A DNA stretch of 64,000 nucleotides from Synechocystis sp. PCC 7509. GTDB taxonomy: Bacteria; Cyanobacteriota; Cyanobacteriia; Cyanobacteriales; Chroococcidiopsidaceae. The stretch covers positions 620,001 to 684,000 of the forward strand of contig NZ_ALVU02000001.1 of NCBI RefSeq assembly GCF_000332075.2, given 5' to 3'. The notes beneath the pieces were generated by a model that was given only the letters and a program-made list of their open reading frames with translations, did not search any database and was not told where the DNA came from. Numbering within the stretch: the stretch's first letter is position 1; every line of letters begins with the position of its first letter. Position numbers and translations under genes: made by a program. Shown here piece by piece: positions 53,348 through 62,512 of the stretch.

Positions 53348-54499
53348 ATGAATGCAGACCAATTTCCCCTCCCAGAAACAACTACTGAGCCTGTAGCAGA
53401 GTCAGAAAAAGCCGATCGTAATTCTGCAATCCAACTTCCAAAATCAGAAAATGAGTCGTCAACACAAATAAAAACAGGCATTTCTGACATTGAGCAAATA
53501 GAATCAAAGCAACAACGCATAGCTGGTTTACAAGTTGAGGAACAACGTCTTAAACAAGAAATTGCAACTTTGCAAGCCTCTTACAGTTCGATTTCTGAGC
53601 AGTTGGCGCAAACGCAAAATGCTATGTCGGTAGTGGTGCAAGAATCTTTAGCGCACCTAGAGCAACGCAAACAAACCTTACAAATTACGATTGAGCAGCT
53701 AGAACGCCGTTCTGAACGTATCCGGACTGAGATGCGAACTACTTTTGCTGGAACTTCTCAAGAATTAGCCATTAGAGTTCAAGGTTTTAAAGATTATCTT
53801 ACGGGTAGCTTGCAGGATTTGGCAGCGTCCGTCGAACAGCTACAATTAACCCCCGCCGCCATAGAGCCACCTTTACCGCCCGTTTCCACTGTAGAACCGC
53901 CGCCACAAAAAAAAGTTGTTGCGCCACCAAGTACGCCCCAATTTGCCGAGCAACGCTTTCAATCGACTACTAAAGAAATTCGCCAGATGCTGGACGAATA
54001 CCGCACCAAGCCCGATTACTACGGAGAACCTTGGAAACTACGCCGCACCTTTGAACCCATCCATGCAGAGCGGGTGTCGCAGTGGTTTTTCAATCAAGGT
54101 GGTAGAGGTGCATTAAAAACAATGGGTAGTCGCTTGCAGAATATCTTAATTAGTTCCGCCGTTATCTCTATTTTGTCAGAGTTACATGGCGATCGCCTCC
54201 GCGCCTTAATTCTTGCTAATACCCCCGAACGTTTGGGAGAATGGCGGCGCGGCTTACAGGACTGTTTGGGTATTGTTCGCGCTGATTTTGGCCCCGATCG
54301 CGGTGTAGTATTATTTGAGTCTGCGGACGCTTTGGCGATTAAAGCCGAGCGTCTAGTTAAAGCTAACGAGTTGCCGTTAATTATTGTTGACGATTCAGAG
54401 GAAAAAATTAGCCTTTCTCTATTGCAATTTCCTTTATTACTAGCTTTTGCTCCCGATCCGCAAATCAATAGAGAGCGAGAAGACGACTTTTTTAACTAA
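53348..54499 (+). CDS. DUF3086 family protein
   Basis: 383 residues. Residues ~1-50 are polar. A coiled coil spans about 50-130 (EQRLKQEIATLQASYSSISEQLAQTQ, LEQRKQTLQITIEQLERRSERI), a Pro-rich linker lies at about 170-200, and the conserved DUF3086 domain fills the rest (EIRQMLDEYRTKPDYYGEPWKLRRTFEPIHAERV, NILISSAVISILSELHGDRLRALILANTPERLGEWRRGLQD). Cyanobacteria-specific, function unknown. Its place between DUF3119 and plsY suggests a membrane or lipid-linked role, by inference. Confidence 0.9.
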   Translation: MNADQFPLPETTTEPVAESEKADRNSAIQLPKSENESSTQIKTGISDIEQIESKQQRIAGLQVEEQRLKQEIATLQASYSSISEQLAQTQNAMSVVVQESLAHLEQRKQTLQITIEQLERRSERIRTEMRTTFAGTSQELAIRVQGFKDYLTGSLQDLAASVEQLQLTPAAIEPPLPPVSTVEPPPQKKVVAPPSTPQFAEQRFQSTTKEIRQMLDEYRTKPDYYGEPWKLRRTFEPIHAERVSQWFFNQGGRGALKTMGSRLQNILISSAVISILSELHGDRLRALILANTPERLGEWRRGLQDCLGIVRADFGPDRGVVLFESADALAIKAERLVKANELPLIIVDDSEEKISLSLLQFPLLLAFAPDPQINREREDDFFN

Positions 54500-54525
54500 A
54501 GCGATGTCCCCTTTTTAGAAAAAAT

Positions 54526-55209
54526 ATGCTTACTTGGTTAACTTTGGGCGGCGCACTTTTGCTGGTAGCTTACTTATTAGGTTCTACTCCCACAGGCTAC
54601 ACCGCCGCGCGGGTGCTAAAAGGCATTGATATCCGCGAACACGGTTCCGGGTCTACAGGGGCAACAAACGTGCTAAGAACCCTCGGAACTGTCCCAGGAA
54701 TGTTTGTTTTATTGGTAGACGCGCTCAAAGGTTATAGCGCGATCGCATCTACTCATTGGTTAGTCAATTTTGCCGCCAACAATCAACTCATTCCCCCAGA
54801 AGTAAATATCTCTTCTTGGCTTCCTTGGATGGTGACAAGTGCGGGTTTAGCCGTTGTTTTGGGACATAGTAAGTCAATTTGGCTTGGCTTTAGTGGCGGT
54901 AAATCTGTCGCTACAAGTTTAGGAGTTTTACTGGCTATGTCTTGGATGGTAGGCTTATCAACGATCGCCGTTTTTGGGTTAGTATTTGCCTTTTCGCGGA
55001 TTGTGTCGTTGAGTTCTATAGCGGGGGCGATCGCAGTAACTTTACTAATGCTATTTTTCCATCAGCCTTTAGCTTACGTACTATTTGCGCTTACGGGTGG
55101 ATTTTACGTGATTTTACGACATCGCAGCAATATTGAGCGCTTAATTGCCGGGACTGAACCCCGAATTGGGCAAAACTCAGCTACTCAACCAGAACAAAGT
55201 TTGCAATAA
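54526..55209 (+). CDS. plsY: acyl-phosphate:glycerol-3-phosphate acyltransferase
   Basis: PlsY transfers an acyl group from acyl phosphate to glycerol 3-phosphate, the first step of phospholipid synthesis, in the inner membrane. 227 residues with about five membrane helices and the three PlsY motifs: GSTPTGYTAAR with DIREHGSGSTGATNVLRTLG (motif 1), LGHSKSIWLGFSGGKSVATSLGVLLA (motif 2) and a C-terminal LRHRSNIERLIAGTEPRIG (motif 3). The gap to DUF3086 is 26 bp, so the three genes are likely one operon. Confidence 0.95.
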   Translation: MLTWLTLGGALLLVAYLLGSTPTGYTAARVLKGIDIREHGSGSTGATNVLRTLGTVPGMFVLLVDALKGYSAIASTHWLVNFAANNQLIPPEVNISSWLPWMVTSAGLAVVLGHSKSIWLGFSGGKSVATSLGVLLAMSWMVGLSTIAVFGLVFAFSRIVSLSSIAGAIAVTLLMLFFHQPLAYVLFALTGGFYVILRHRSNIERLIAGTEPRIGQNSATQPEQSLQ

Positions 55210-55262
55210 ATAAGTAGCTTTTTTTATCGTCAAGTATCTAAGCTTGATGGCACAATTTAGTT

Positions 55263-56030
55263 ATGAATTGGCAAGAAATTTCTGGTAATTGGGTATTAAT
55301 TCCCCCGCACCCAGTGGGGATTGTACATTTTTTAGGGGGGGCGTTTGTGGCGGCGGCTCCTCAAGTGACTTATCGTTGGTTATTGGAACAAGTCGCCAAG
55401 CAAGGCTACATCGTTGTAGCTACACCTTTTGTAAATACTCTCGATCATAGTGCGATCGCGCAATCCGTTTTGCAAAGCTTTGATCGCACTATCAGCGAAC
55501 TAAAATATCGCTCCTTACTCCGCCAGCAATACTTACCTATTTATGGCTTAGGTCATAGTATGGGTTGCAAACTTCATCTCCTCGCTGGTAGTTTATTTTC
55601 TGTAGAGCGATCGGGCAATATTTTAATTTCTTTTAATAACTATGCAGCGCGAGATGCTATACCTTTTGTTCAGCAACTTAATCCTGCTTTTGCTGTCGAA
55701 TTTACCCCCTCGCCTCTAGAAACTAATAACATAGTTCAAGAACGTTATAATGTCCGTCGCAACTTGTTAATTAAGTTTAGTAATGATACTCTCGACCAAT
55801 CTGCTGCCTTGACTCAATTGTTACAAAAACGTTTTCCCAATATGGTAACAGCCCAGACTCTCAACGGCACGCATACTACACCATTAGGGCAAGATGTCAA
55901 TTGGCAATCGGGAACAACATTTACACCTTTTGATGCGATGGGTCAGTGGTTTAAACAAGAAATTTATCGGGATCTAAATCAACTCAAAAAAGCAATTGTT
56001 TTCTGGCTAAATCCTCTAAAATCTCTATGA
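55263..56030 (+). CDS. DUF1350 family protein
   Basis: 255 residues of an alpha/beta-hydrolase-like family found in cyanobacteria and chloroplasts: PVGIVHFLGGAFVAAAPQVTYRWLLEQVA, GYIVVATPFVNTLDH and the nucleophile-elbow-like GLGHSMGCKLHLLAG (about 99-113), with Ser in G-H-S-M-G. A candidate histidine is in LNGTHTTPLG. Hydrolase activity has not been shown for the family to my knowledge. It lies 53 bp after plsY on the same strand. Confidence 0.88.
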   Translation: MNWQEISGNWVLIPPHPVGIVHFLGGAFVAAAPQVTYRWLLEQVAKQGYIVVATPFVNTLDHSAIAQSVLQSFDRTISELKYRSLLRQQYLPIYGLGHSMGCKLHLLAGSLFSVERSGNILISFNNYAARDAIPFVQQLNPAFAVEFTPSPLETNNIVQERYNVRRNLLIKFSNDTLDQSAALTQLLQKRFPNMVTAQTLNGTHTTPLGQDVNWQSGTTFTPFDAMGQWFKQEIYRDLNQLKKAIVFWLNPLKSL

Positions 56031-56049
56031 TAAATAAACTTAATTATTC

Positions 56050-57219
56050 ATGTTTACGATTTTAATTATTGATGATGACGGAATAGTACAGCTAACACTT
56101 ACAAAAATATTAGAACAACAAGGTTATCAAATAATCACGGCTACGAGCGGCGAAACTGGGCTAGAACAAGCGCAACAATTGCAACCATCGTTAATTATTT
56201 GTGATTGGTTAATGCCAGGAATGGACGGGATAGAAGTTTGCCGTCAAGTGAAAGCCACTCCTAATTTATCCACTACTTTTTTTATCGTACTAACTTCTTT
56301 AGATTCGGTTGCAGATGTGGTTAAAGGTTTAGACTCTGGAGCGGATGATTTTATTACTAAACCCATCGAGCCAAATGAACTAAAAGCGCGGGTAAGAGCA
56401 GGTTTGCGCTGGCATCAAATGAGCCGCGATTTACAAAATCAAAAGCAACTTTTAGAAACAGAATTGGGCGAAGCTGTGGACTATGTGCAAAATATTTTGC
56501 CTAGTCCTATGTATCAACCTCTAACTATTAATTCGCGCTTTATACCCTGTAAAAATCTTGGTGGCGATTGTTTTGATTATTATTGGTTAGATGGAGATTA
56601 TTTAGCAATTTATTTATTAGATACGGCGGGACACGGGTTAGGCGCTACTTTGCCTTCTATATCTGTCCTAAATCTCCTTCGTTCTCGTGCTATTCCTCGC
56701 CTTAATTACTATCAACCTAATCAGGTTTTAAGTGCGCTTAATGATGCCTTTCAAATGAGCTATCACAATAATAAGTATTTTACAATTTGGTACGGAGTTT
56801 ATAACCGTATAAATCATCAATTAATTTATTCTAGTGCCGGACATCCTCCAGCAGTATTACTTTCTAAAAATTCTACAGATAGCAGTCAAATAAAATTACT
56901 AAGAACTGCGGGTGTTCCTGTAGGGATGTTTCCAGATTCTGAATATGTAAACGGGTTTTGTCACATCGAAGAATCTAGTATTATTTATCTATTTAGTGAT
57001 GGGGTTTATGAAATCAATTCGGCAAAAGGTAGAGATTGGGACTTTGAGGCTTTTGTAAACCTACTTCAAGAGCAGTACAACAACAACAGTTGTAGTCTTG
57101 ATGCAATACTAAATCATTTACTAACATTAAACTCAAAAACAGGGTTTGATGACGATTTATCTATTTTAGAAATTATATTTGAGGGTTATATAAGTAGACC
57201 TAATTCTATTAGCTGGTAA
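56050..57219 (+). CDS. response regulator with PP2C (SpoIIE/RsbU-type) phosphatase output
   Basis: 389 residues. The receiver domain (1-120) has the acidic pair DDD (8-10), phospho-acceptor Asp52 in IICDWLMPGMDG, and Lys in FITKP. A short coiled linker (about 125-150) leads to a PP2C phosphatase domain: KNLGGDCFDYYWLDGDYLAIYLLDTAGHGLGA (metal-binding Asp residues), YSSAGHPPAVLL, VPVGMFPDSEY and LFSDGVYEI. Phosphorylation of the receiver would control dephosphorylation of a partner anti-sigma antagonist-type protein. No such partner or histidine kinase is adjacent. Confidence 0.92.
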   Translation: MFTILIIDDDGIVQLTLTKILEQQGYQIITATSGETGLEQAQQLQPSLIICDWLMPGMDGIEVCRQVKATPNLSTTFFIVLTSLDSVADVVKGLDSGADDFITKPIEPNELKARVRAGLRWHQMSRDLQNQKQLLETELGEAVDYVQNILPSPMYQPLTINSRFIPCKNLGGDCFDYYWLDGDYLAIYLLDTAGHGLGATLPSISVLNLLRSRAIPRLNYYQPNQVLSALNDAFQMSYHNNKYFTIWYGVYNRINHQLIYSSAGHPPAVLLSKNSTDSSQIKLLRTAGVPVGMFPDSEYVNGFCHIEESSIIYLFSDGVYEINSAKGRDWDFEAFVNLLQEQYNNNSCSLDAILNHLLTLNSKTGFDDDLSILEIIFEGYISRPNSISW

Positions 57220-57266
57220 TTAAATTTTATCCCCAAGGGAATAGTGAGAAACTTCATTGCCTAAAG

Positions 57267-57336
57267 CTATAGCGTTTTCTTTCATCAATTGCGCCCCTAC
57301 GGAAAATGATTATGAATCTGCATAGGATTGCTACAT
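57267..57336. repeat. MITE-like repeat, half copy
   Basis: CTATAGCG at the left, one arm of the palindrome (TTGCGCCCCTACGG, 57289-57302) and the right end ATTATGAATCTGCATAGGAT followed by TGCTACA. The other palindrome arm is deleted. Confidence 0.6.
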
Positions 57337-57408
57337 ATACCAGCGCACAGGAGAGGATAATTAGTCGCAGCCTTAACAAAAATATATATTTAAGTAAAAT
57401 TAAATAAA

Positions 57409-58446
57409 ATGCCCAGCGACTCCATGCAGCTAAAACTTACTGATTCAAAATTGTTGGCTTCAGTGTTACTTATTGCGCCCTTTTTCTTCTGGGGTACAGC
57501 AATGGTAGCAATGAAAGCCGTAATACCCCATACTACGCCGTTATTTATGGCAGGAGTGCGTCTAGTCCCGGCGGGGGTACTGGTGTTGATAGTTGCGGCA
57601 ATTTTAGGCAAACCTCAGCCTAAAGGCTGGATAGCATGGCTGTGGATTGGTTTATTTGCCTTGGTAGATGGGACGATGTTTCAAGGCTTTTTGGCAGAAG
57701 GATTAGAAAGAACCGGGGCGGGATTGGGATCTGTAATGATTGATTCTCAGCCCCTAGCAGTGGCAATACTGGCGCTATGGCTATTTGGCGATCGCATTGG
57801 GTTATGGGGATGGCTAGGCTTGTTTATTGGGGTACTGGGGATTAGTTTAATTGGTTTACCCGATGAATGGATCATCAATCTGTTCCATAAAGATGCAATT
57901 AATATTGCTCTTAGCTGGCAAAACTTGTTTGCTAGTGGGGAATGGTTGATGCTATTAGCGGCGCTGTCGATGGCGGTAGGGACGATTTTAATCCGTTATG
58001 TATGCCGCTATACAGATCCCGTAGTAGCTACGGGATGGCATATGATTTTGGGCGGTTTACCATTGTTTGCGCTGTCGAGCGGCGTTGAATCCCAACAGTG
58101 GATAAATATCGATTTGGGCGGCTGGCTGGCGTTAGGATATTCAACTATATTTGGTAGTGCCTTAGCTTACGGCTTATTTTTCTACTTTGCTTCTAGCGGT
58201 AGCTTAACAAGTCTTAGCTCCTTAACCTTTTTAACTCCGGTATTTGCCTTATTTTTTGGTAATCTCTTTTTGGGAGAATTCCTGAGTCCTTTGCAGTGGC
58301 TAGGAGTTGGCTTAACTTTAGTCAGTATTTACCTAGTAAATCAAAGAGAAAATTTAACCGCCGCTAAAAATCCTGTAATTACTAGCAGCGAAACCCAATT
58401 GCAGCAGGCAATTGTTAATTTAAACGAACCTGAAACCTTACCTTAA
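57409..58446 (+). CDS. EamA/DMT family transporter
   Basis: 345-residue inner-membrane protein with ten hydrophobic helices in two EamA repeats. The first repeat has LIAPFFFWGTAMVAMKAVI and GVRLVPAGVLVLIVAAIL, the second WLMLLAALSMAVGTILIRYVCR and LTFLTPVFALFFGNLFLGEFLSPLQWLGVGL. The family exports or exchanges metabolites such as amino acids; the substrate is unknown. The next gene starts eight bases later. Confidence 0.92.
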   Translation: MPSDSMQLKLTDSKLLASVLLIAPFFFWGTAMVAMKAVIPHTTPLFMAGVRLVPAGVLVLIVAAILGKPQPKGWIAWLWIGLFALVDGTMFQGFLAEGLERTGAGLGSVMIDSQPLAVAILALWLFGDRIGLWGWLGLFIGVLGISLIGLPDEWIINLFHKDAINIALSWQNLFASGEWLMLLAALSMAVGTILIRYVCRYTDPVVATGWHMILGGLPLFALSSGVESQQWINIDLGGWLALGYSTIFGSALAYGLFFYFASSGSLTSLSSLTFLTPVFALFFGNLFLGEFLSPLQWLGVGLTLVSIYLVNQRENLTAAKNPVITSSETQLQQAIVNLNEPETLP

Positions 58447-58453
58447 AGTTATT

Positions 58454-59524
58454 TTGCCTAACTATTCTCTCAAATTATTATTTGTTTCTACTCCCGTTGG
58501 TGCATTGGGTACGGGAATCGGTGGCGGAGTGGAACTAAGTTTATATAATATTGCTCAAGAAATGCTAAGGCGAGGACATAGCTTACAAATCCTTGCGCCT
58601 GTTGGCTCAAAACTTGCCCAACTACCCATAATAGAAATTCCGGGCAATAGGCAGATTATCGCCCAAAGTCAGGGACGCGACACGCCGATTATGATGCCCG
58701 ATAATTCCGTACTGGCGAATATGTGGGAGTACGCGCGGCAAGTACAGGGAGAGTACGATTTAATAGTTAATTTTGCTTACGATTGGCTGCCTTTTTATGT
58801 GACACCTTTTTTTGATAAAGCGATCGCTCATTTTGTTAGTATGGGTTCGTTATCGGTGGCAATGGATAAAATGGTTGTCCAAGTAGTCGCAAAGTTTCCC
58901 GGTACGATTGGTTTTTATACTCCGTCTCAAGCGGCAACTTTTGCTCTTAATACTGAATGTGCGTGTTTGAGTAGCGGCGTAGATTTATCTTTATACGAAT
59001 TTTGCCCCAATCCAAATAATTATTTAGCTTGGTTGGGGAGAATTGCCCCCGAAAAAGCTTTAGAGGATGCGGTACAAGCGGCGCAAATTAGTAATATTCC
59101 CCTAAAAATTATGGGCAAAATGCAAGACGAGGAATACTGGCAAAAGATTTGCATTACTTACCCCAACGCGCCGATAGAATACTTGGGATTTTTGTCTACA
59201 ACCAATATGCAGCAACAATTGCGCCAATGTATTGCCTTACTAATGACACCGCGCTGGATAGAAGCTTTTGGAAATGTAGCAATTGAAGCTTTAGCTTGTG
59301 GCGTACCAGTAATTGCTTATCGTCGCGGCGGCCCGGCGGAGATTGTACAAGATGGGAAAACAGGGTTTTTGGTAGAACCAGATAGTGTAAAAGGATTAGT
59401 AAGTGCGATCGCACATTTACCCCAAATTGACCGCTCTAACTGCCGCCAGAGTGCGGAAACAGACTATTCTTTAGAAGCATTAGGCGATCGCTTTGAACAT
59501 TGGTTTAGAGTTATGCTCAAATAA
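58454..59524 (+). CDS. glycosyltransferase family 4
   Basis: 356 residues. N-terminal GT-B domain with the Gly-rich loop LGTGIGGGVELSLYNIAQEMLRRGH; donor domain with YLAWLGRIAPEKALEDAVQAA (about 193-213) and the EX7E region EAFGNVAIEALACGVPVIAYRRGGPAEIV (about 272-300). The start appears to be TTG eight bases after the transporter stop, since the first strand KLLFVSTPVG follows at once. It is probably co-transcribed with the DMT transporter. Acceptor unknown. Confidence 0.88.
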   Translation: MPNYSLKLLFVSTPVGALGTGIGGGVELSLYNIAQEMLRRGHSLQILAPVGSKLAQLPIIEIPGNRQIIAQSQGRDTPIMMPDNSVLANMWEYARQVQGEYDLIVNFAYDWLPFYVTPFFDKAIAHFVSMGSLSVAMDKMVVQVVAKFPGTIGFYTPSQAATFALNTECACLSSGVDLSLYEFCPNPNNYLAWLGRIAPEKALEDAVQAAQISNIPLKIMGKMQDEEYWQKICITYPNAPIEYLGFLSTTNMQQQLRQCIALLMTPRWIEAFGNVAIEALACGVPVIAYRRGGPAEIVQDGKTGFLVEPDSVKGLVSAIAHLPQIDRSNCRQSAETDYSLEALGDRFEHWFRVMLK

Positions 59525-59677
59525 ATCAAAATTTCCCCACTGCTTGCGGATGCTAACAAAATGCTAGATTTACAGCCGCCTCCAGTGAGGAAACAAGTTA
59601 AAAGTTTAGAATTTTTATGTAACGCCACTAAAAATTTAGCGGAGTACACATTTTATGTTGAGCTTTTTAACACAGGT

Positions 59678-60163
59678 TTAGGACATTGACTGAATGATAT
59701 AGTCAAAGTAAGGTGCTGCTTCTGCCGCATCTTCGGCGCTCATTAAGTTAAGAGCCGCAGTTTTTAAGCAACGGATAGATTCAACCATTCCTGGAACGGG
59801 AACGCCCAAAGAATTGTACATTTCACGCACGCCAATTAAACCAATTTTTTCAATCGGTTCTTTATCGCCAGCCAGTACGCCATAAGTAATTAGGCGCAAG
59901 TACCAGCCATAATCGCGCAGACATAAAGCTCGTTGACGTTCGCCGTAAGCATTACCGCCAGGGGCGATAAAGTCGGGGCGTTTTTGCCAAAGCTGCTTGC
60001 TGGCTTCAGTGACAATCTTTTTTTCGTTCTCAGCTAGAGTTGCAGCGATTCTCATGCGCTGTTCCCCAGTTCTCAAAAACTCTTTAATGGTATTAAGTTC
60101 GCCAGTGCTGGGGTAGCGAAGATCGTCGTCGGCTTGCAAAATAAGTTGACTAACTACACTCAT
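59678..60163 (-). CDS. apcD: allophycocyanin alpha-B chain
   Basis: ApcD is a terminal energy emitter of the phycobilisome core and passes excitation to photosystem I or II. The 161-residue globin-like protein has phycocyanobilin-linking Cys81 in [26 protein letters not shown] just before it, and the conserved [25 protein letters not shown]. The start [19 protein letters not shown] and end [10 protein letters not shown] match ApcD better than ApcA. It is a lone gene, as apcD usually is. Confidence 0.94.
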   Translation of the reverse strand: MSVVSQLILQADDDLRYPSTGELNTIKEFLRTGEQRMRIAATLAENEKKIVTEASKQLWQKRPDFIAPGGNAYGERQRALCLRDYGWYLRLITYGVLAGDKEPIEKIGLIGVREMYNSLGVPVPGMVESIRCLKTAALNLMSAEDAAEAAPYFDYIIQSMS

Positions 60164-60236
60164 GATGATTGCGATCGCTAATAAACATTAGTAGTTTAAC
60201 TAAGTCTATGTACACAAATAAAGAGAAATTTACACT

Positions 60237-61640
60237 ATGTCTTTAAATCAATTATCCACCGATGCAGAAAATCAACCGCAGCAATGGCAACAGGGTAACT
60301 TAGTTGAGATAGTTATCGACGATTTGAGCGATACAGGGGACGGGGTAGGACGCTTTGAGGAGCGGGTTGTATTTGTACCGGATACTGTACCAGGCGATCG
60401 TATTTTAGCGCGGTTAATTAGAGTAAAACCTAAGTATGCCTATGGTAAACTTTATGAAATTTTAGAGCGATCGCCCCACCGTCGGCGACCTAGCTGTATT
60501 GTTGCCGATAAATGCGGGGGTTGTCAGTGGCAAAGCGTAGCTTACGAATATCAACTAAAAGCAAAATTTAATCAAGTTGTGCAAGCAATAGAAAGAATTG
60601 GCGGATTTACAAATCCCCCCGTAGATCCAGTTTTAGCAGCACCGGAAGCTTTAGGCTACCGCAATAAAGCAACTTATCCCCTTAGTAGGTCAGCAGAAGG
60701 ACAAGTACAAGCAGGATACTATCAAAAAGGTACTCATCAACTAATTAATCTTAATCAATGTCCCGTCCAAGATGAGCGGCTAAATCCGTTACTTAAAGAA
60801 ATCAAGCAAGATATTTACAATCGCGGCTGGTCAATATACAACGAAACCCGCCATCAAGGAAGATTGAGGCATTTGGGTTTGAGAATTGGTCGCCGCACTG
60901 GGGAAATGTTACTAACGTTAGTTGTTACAGATTGGACTTTACAAGAACTTGAAACCCAAGCGCAAGAATGGTTAGACCGCTATCCAAAATTAGTCGGAGT
61001 GTCGCTAAATCTCAACGCCAAAGCTACTAATACGATATTTGGTGAAAAAACTCGTTGTATTGCTGGGGAGGCTTACTTAGTAGAACAATTTGCTGGCTTA
61101 GAGTTTCAGATGTTGCCTACTACGTTTTTTCAGGTGAATACAGAGGCGGCAGAGGCGTTGTTAGAGGTAATTAAACTCCAACTCAACTTACAAGGTCAAG
61201 AGGTCTTAGTGGATGCTTATTGTGGCATTGGGACGTTAAGTTTGCCCTTAGCCTCCCAAGTTAAACAAGTAATTGGTTTAGAGGTACAAGCCGCCGCCGT
61301 AGAGCAAGCTAGGTTTAATGCTTGGCGCAATAATATTGAAAATGCGACGTTTCAATTAGGTTCGGTAGAAAAGGCGCTTCCAGCTTTGACGATTAAGCCA
61401 GATGTTGTATTGCTAGACCCACCCCGCCAAGGATGCGATCGCACAGTAATTGATGCTTTAATTGCAACTAAGCCCCAAAAAATAGTTTACGTTAGCTGCA
61501 AACCTGCAACTTTAGCCCGTGACTTGAAGCTACTTTGCTCTGATGGTAACTACGAATTAGTCAGAGTCCAAAGCGCCGATTTCTTCCCCCAAACATCTCA
61601 TGTTGAGTGTGCAGCTTTTCTAGAACTCGTTGGAAATTAG
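60237..61640 (+). CDS. rlmD: 23S rRNA (uracil-5-)-methyltransferase RlmD-type
   Basis: 467 residues. An N-terminal TRAM domain (about 20-80: LVEIVIDDLSDTGDGVGRFEERVVFVPDTVPGD) is followed by a 4Fe-4S cluster region (CIVADKCGGCQW and a later LNQCPVQD) and the methyltransferase domain: FFQVNTEAAEALLEV, VDAYCGIGTLSLPLA, LLDPPRQGCDRTVI and the catalytic VSCKPATLARDL. It makes 5-methyluridine in 23S rRNA; RlmD and RlmCD types cannot be told apart by eye. Divergent from apcD. Confidence 0.9.
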   Translation: MSLNQLSTDAENQPQQWQQGNLVEIVIDDLSDTGDGVGRFEERVVFVPDTVPGDRILARLIRVKPKYAYGKLYEILERSPHRRRPSCIVADKCGGCQWQSVAYEYQLKAKFNQVVQAIERIGGFTNPPVDPVLAAPEALGYRNKATYPLSRSAEGQVQAGYYQKGTHQLINLNQCPVQDERLNPLLKEIKQDIYNRGWSIYNETRHQGRLRHLGLRIGRRTGEMLLTLVVTDWTLQELETQAQEWLDRYPKLVGVSLNLNAKATNTIFGEKTRCIAGEAYLVEQFAGLEFQMLPTTFFQVNTEAAEALLEVIKLQLNLQGQEVLVDAYCGIGTLSLPLASQVKQVIGLEVQAAAVEQARFNAWRNNIENATFQLGSVEKALPALTIKPDVVLLDPPRQGCDRTVIDALIATKPQKIVYVSCKPATLARDLKLLCSDGNYELVRVQSADFFPQTSHVECAAFLELVGN

Positions 61641-61643
61641 CTC

Positions 61644-62456
61644 TTATGGCTGAATGATTAAAGGCTCTCCTTGTCTGCTAGTACCAACTACAACAATTTT
61701 GGCATTAGAAGATTGGGCTAATTTTTCATTTGCCTCAATTTGTTTTAATTGCAAAAGTTTATCATTGAGTCCTTGAGAAATAATCTGTTGAGAATCAGCA
61801 ATTCCTCTAGCTTCAATGCGCTTGCGTTCAGCTTCTTTGCGTTCTTTTTGAATCACAAAATCCATTTGCTGAGTTTGCTGCTCCGCTTGCAATTTGTCTT
61901 CTACAGCTTGGCTAATTTTTGCGGGTAATTCTAGCTTTCTTAAGGGAGTATCTTCAATAATTATGCCTCGATTAGCTACAAGTTGGCTCAAAGAGTCGCG
62001 GATTTCTTGAGCTAGCTTCTGTCTTTCGGAGGTATAGAGAGCTTTAGCATTGTAAGTAGCGGTTACTTTCCGAATTACCGAGCGAAATTGCGGAATCAAA
62101 ATAATTTGCTCGTAATCCGTGCCAATAGTTTGATAAATTTCTTGAGCCTTTTTTTCGTCCACATGGTAAAGAATACTGACATCTAGTTTGATGTTTAATC
62201 CTTCTTTAGACGGTGCATCTAGAGTTTCCTTCATTTCCTGAGTGCGAGTTGAAAACTTGACTACTTGGGATAAGGGATTTTTGAAACTCAAACCAGGCTT
62301 AAGAGTTTGACTTGAAACCGAGCCAAAGCTATCAACCACGCCCACATAGCCAGCCGGAACAATAGTAATGGAGCGTAATAACAGGAGTAAAACAGTGATA
62401 GATGTAGTAGTTAAAGCGATCGCAAAAATTGAGTAACGATTAATTAGGAGTTTCAT
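61644..62456 (-). CDS. SPFH/prohibitin-family membrane protein
   Basis: 270 residues. One N-terminal transmembrane segment (about 11-32) is followed by the SPFH domain (IVPAGYVGVVDSFGSVSSQTLKPGLSFKNPL, VSILYHVDEKKAQEIYQTIG) and a long charged coiled coil (about 185-245: AVEDKLQAEQQTQQMDFVIQ, KERKEAERKRIEARGIADSQ). Prohibitins form large membrane rings that act as scaffolds and regulate FtsH; an ftsH gene lies elsewhere in the window but not adjacent. Convergent with rlmD with a three-base gap. Confidence 0.9.
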   Translation of the reverse strand: MKLLINRYSIFAIALTTTSITVLLLLLRSITIVPAGYVGVVDSFGSVSSQTLKPGLSFKNPLSQVVKFSTRTQEMKETLDAPSKEGLNIKLDVSILYHVDEKKAQEIYQTIGTDYEQIILIPQFRSVIRKVTATYNAKALYTSERQKLAQEIRDSLSQLVANRGIIIEDTPLRKLELPAKISQAVEDKLQAEQQTQQMDFVIQKERKEAERKRIEARGIADSQQIISQGLNDKLLQLKQIEANEKLAQSSNAKIVVVGTSRQGEPLIIQP

Positions 62457-62512
62457 TATTTTATTTAGCTCTTAATCTTAGAGTTCCCAAACTTGCGATC
62501 GAAACGCTCAAC

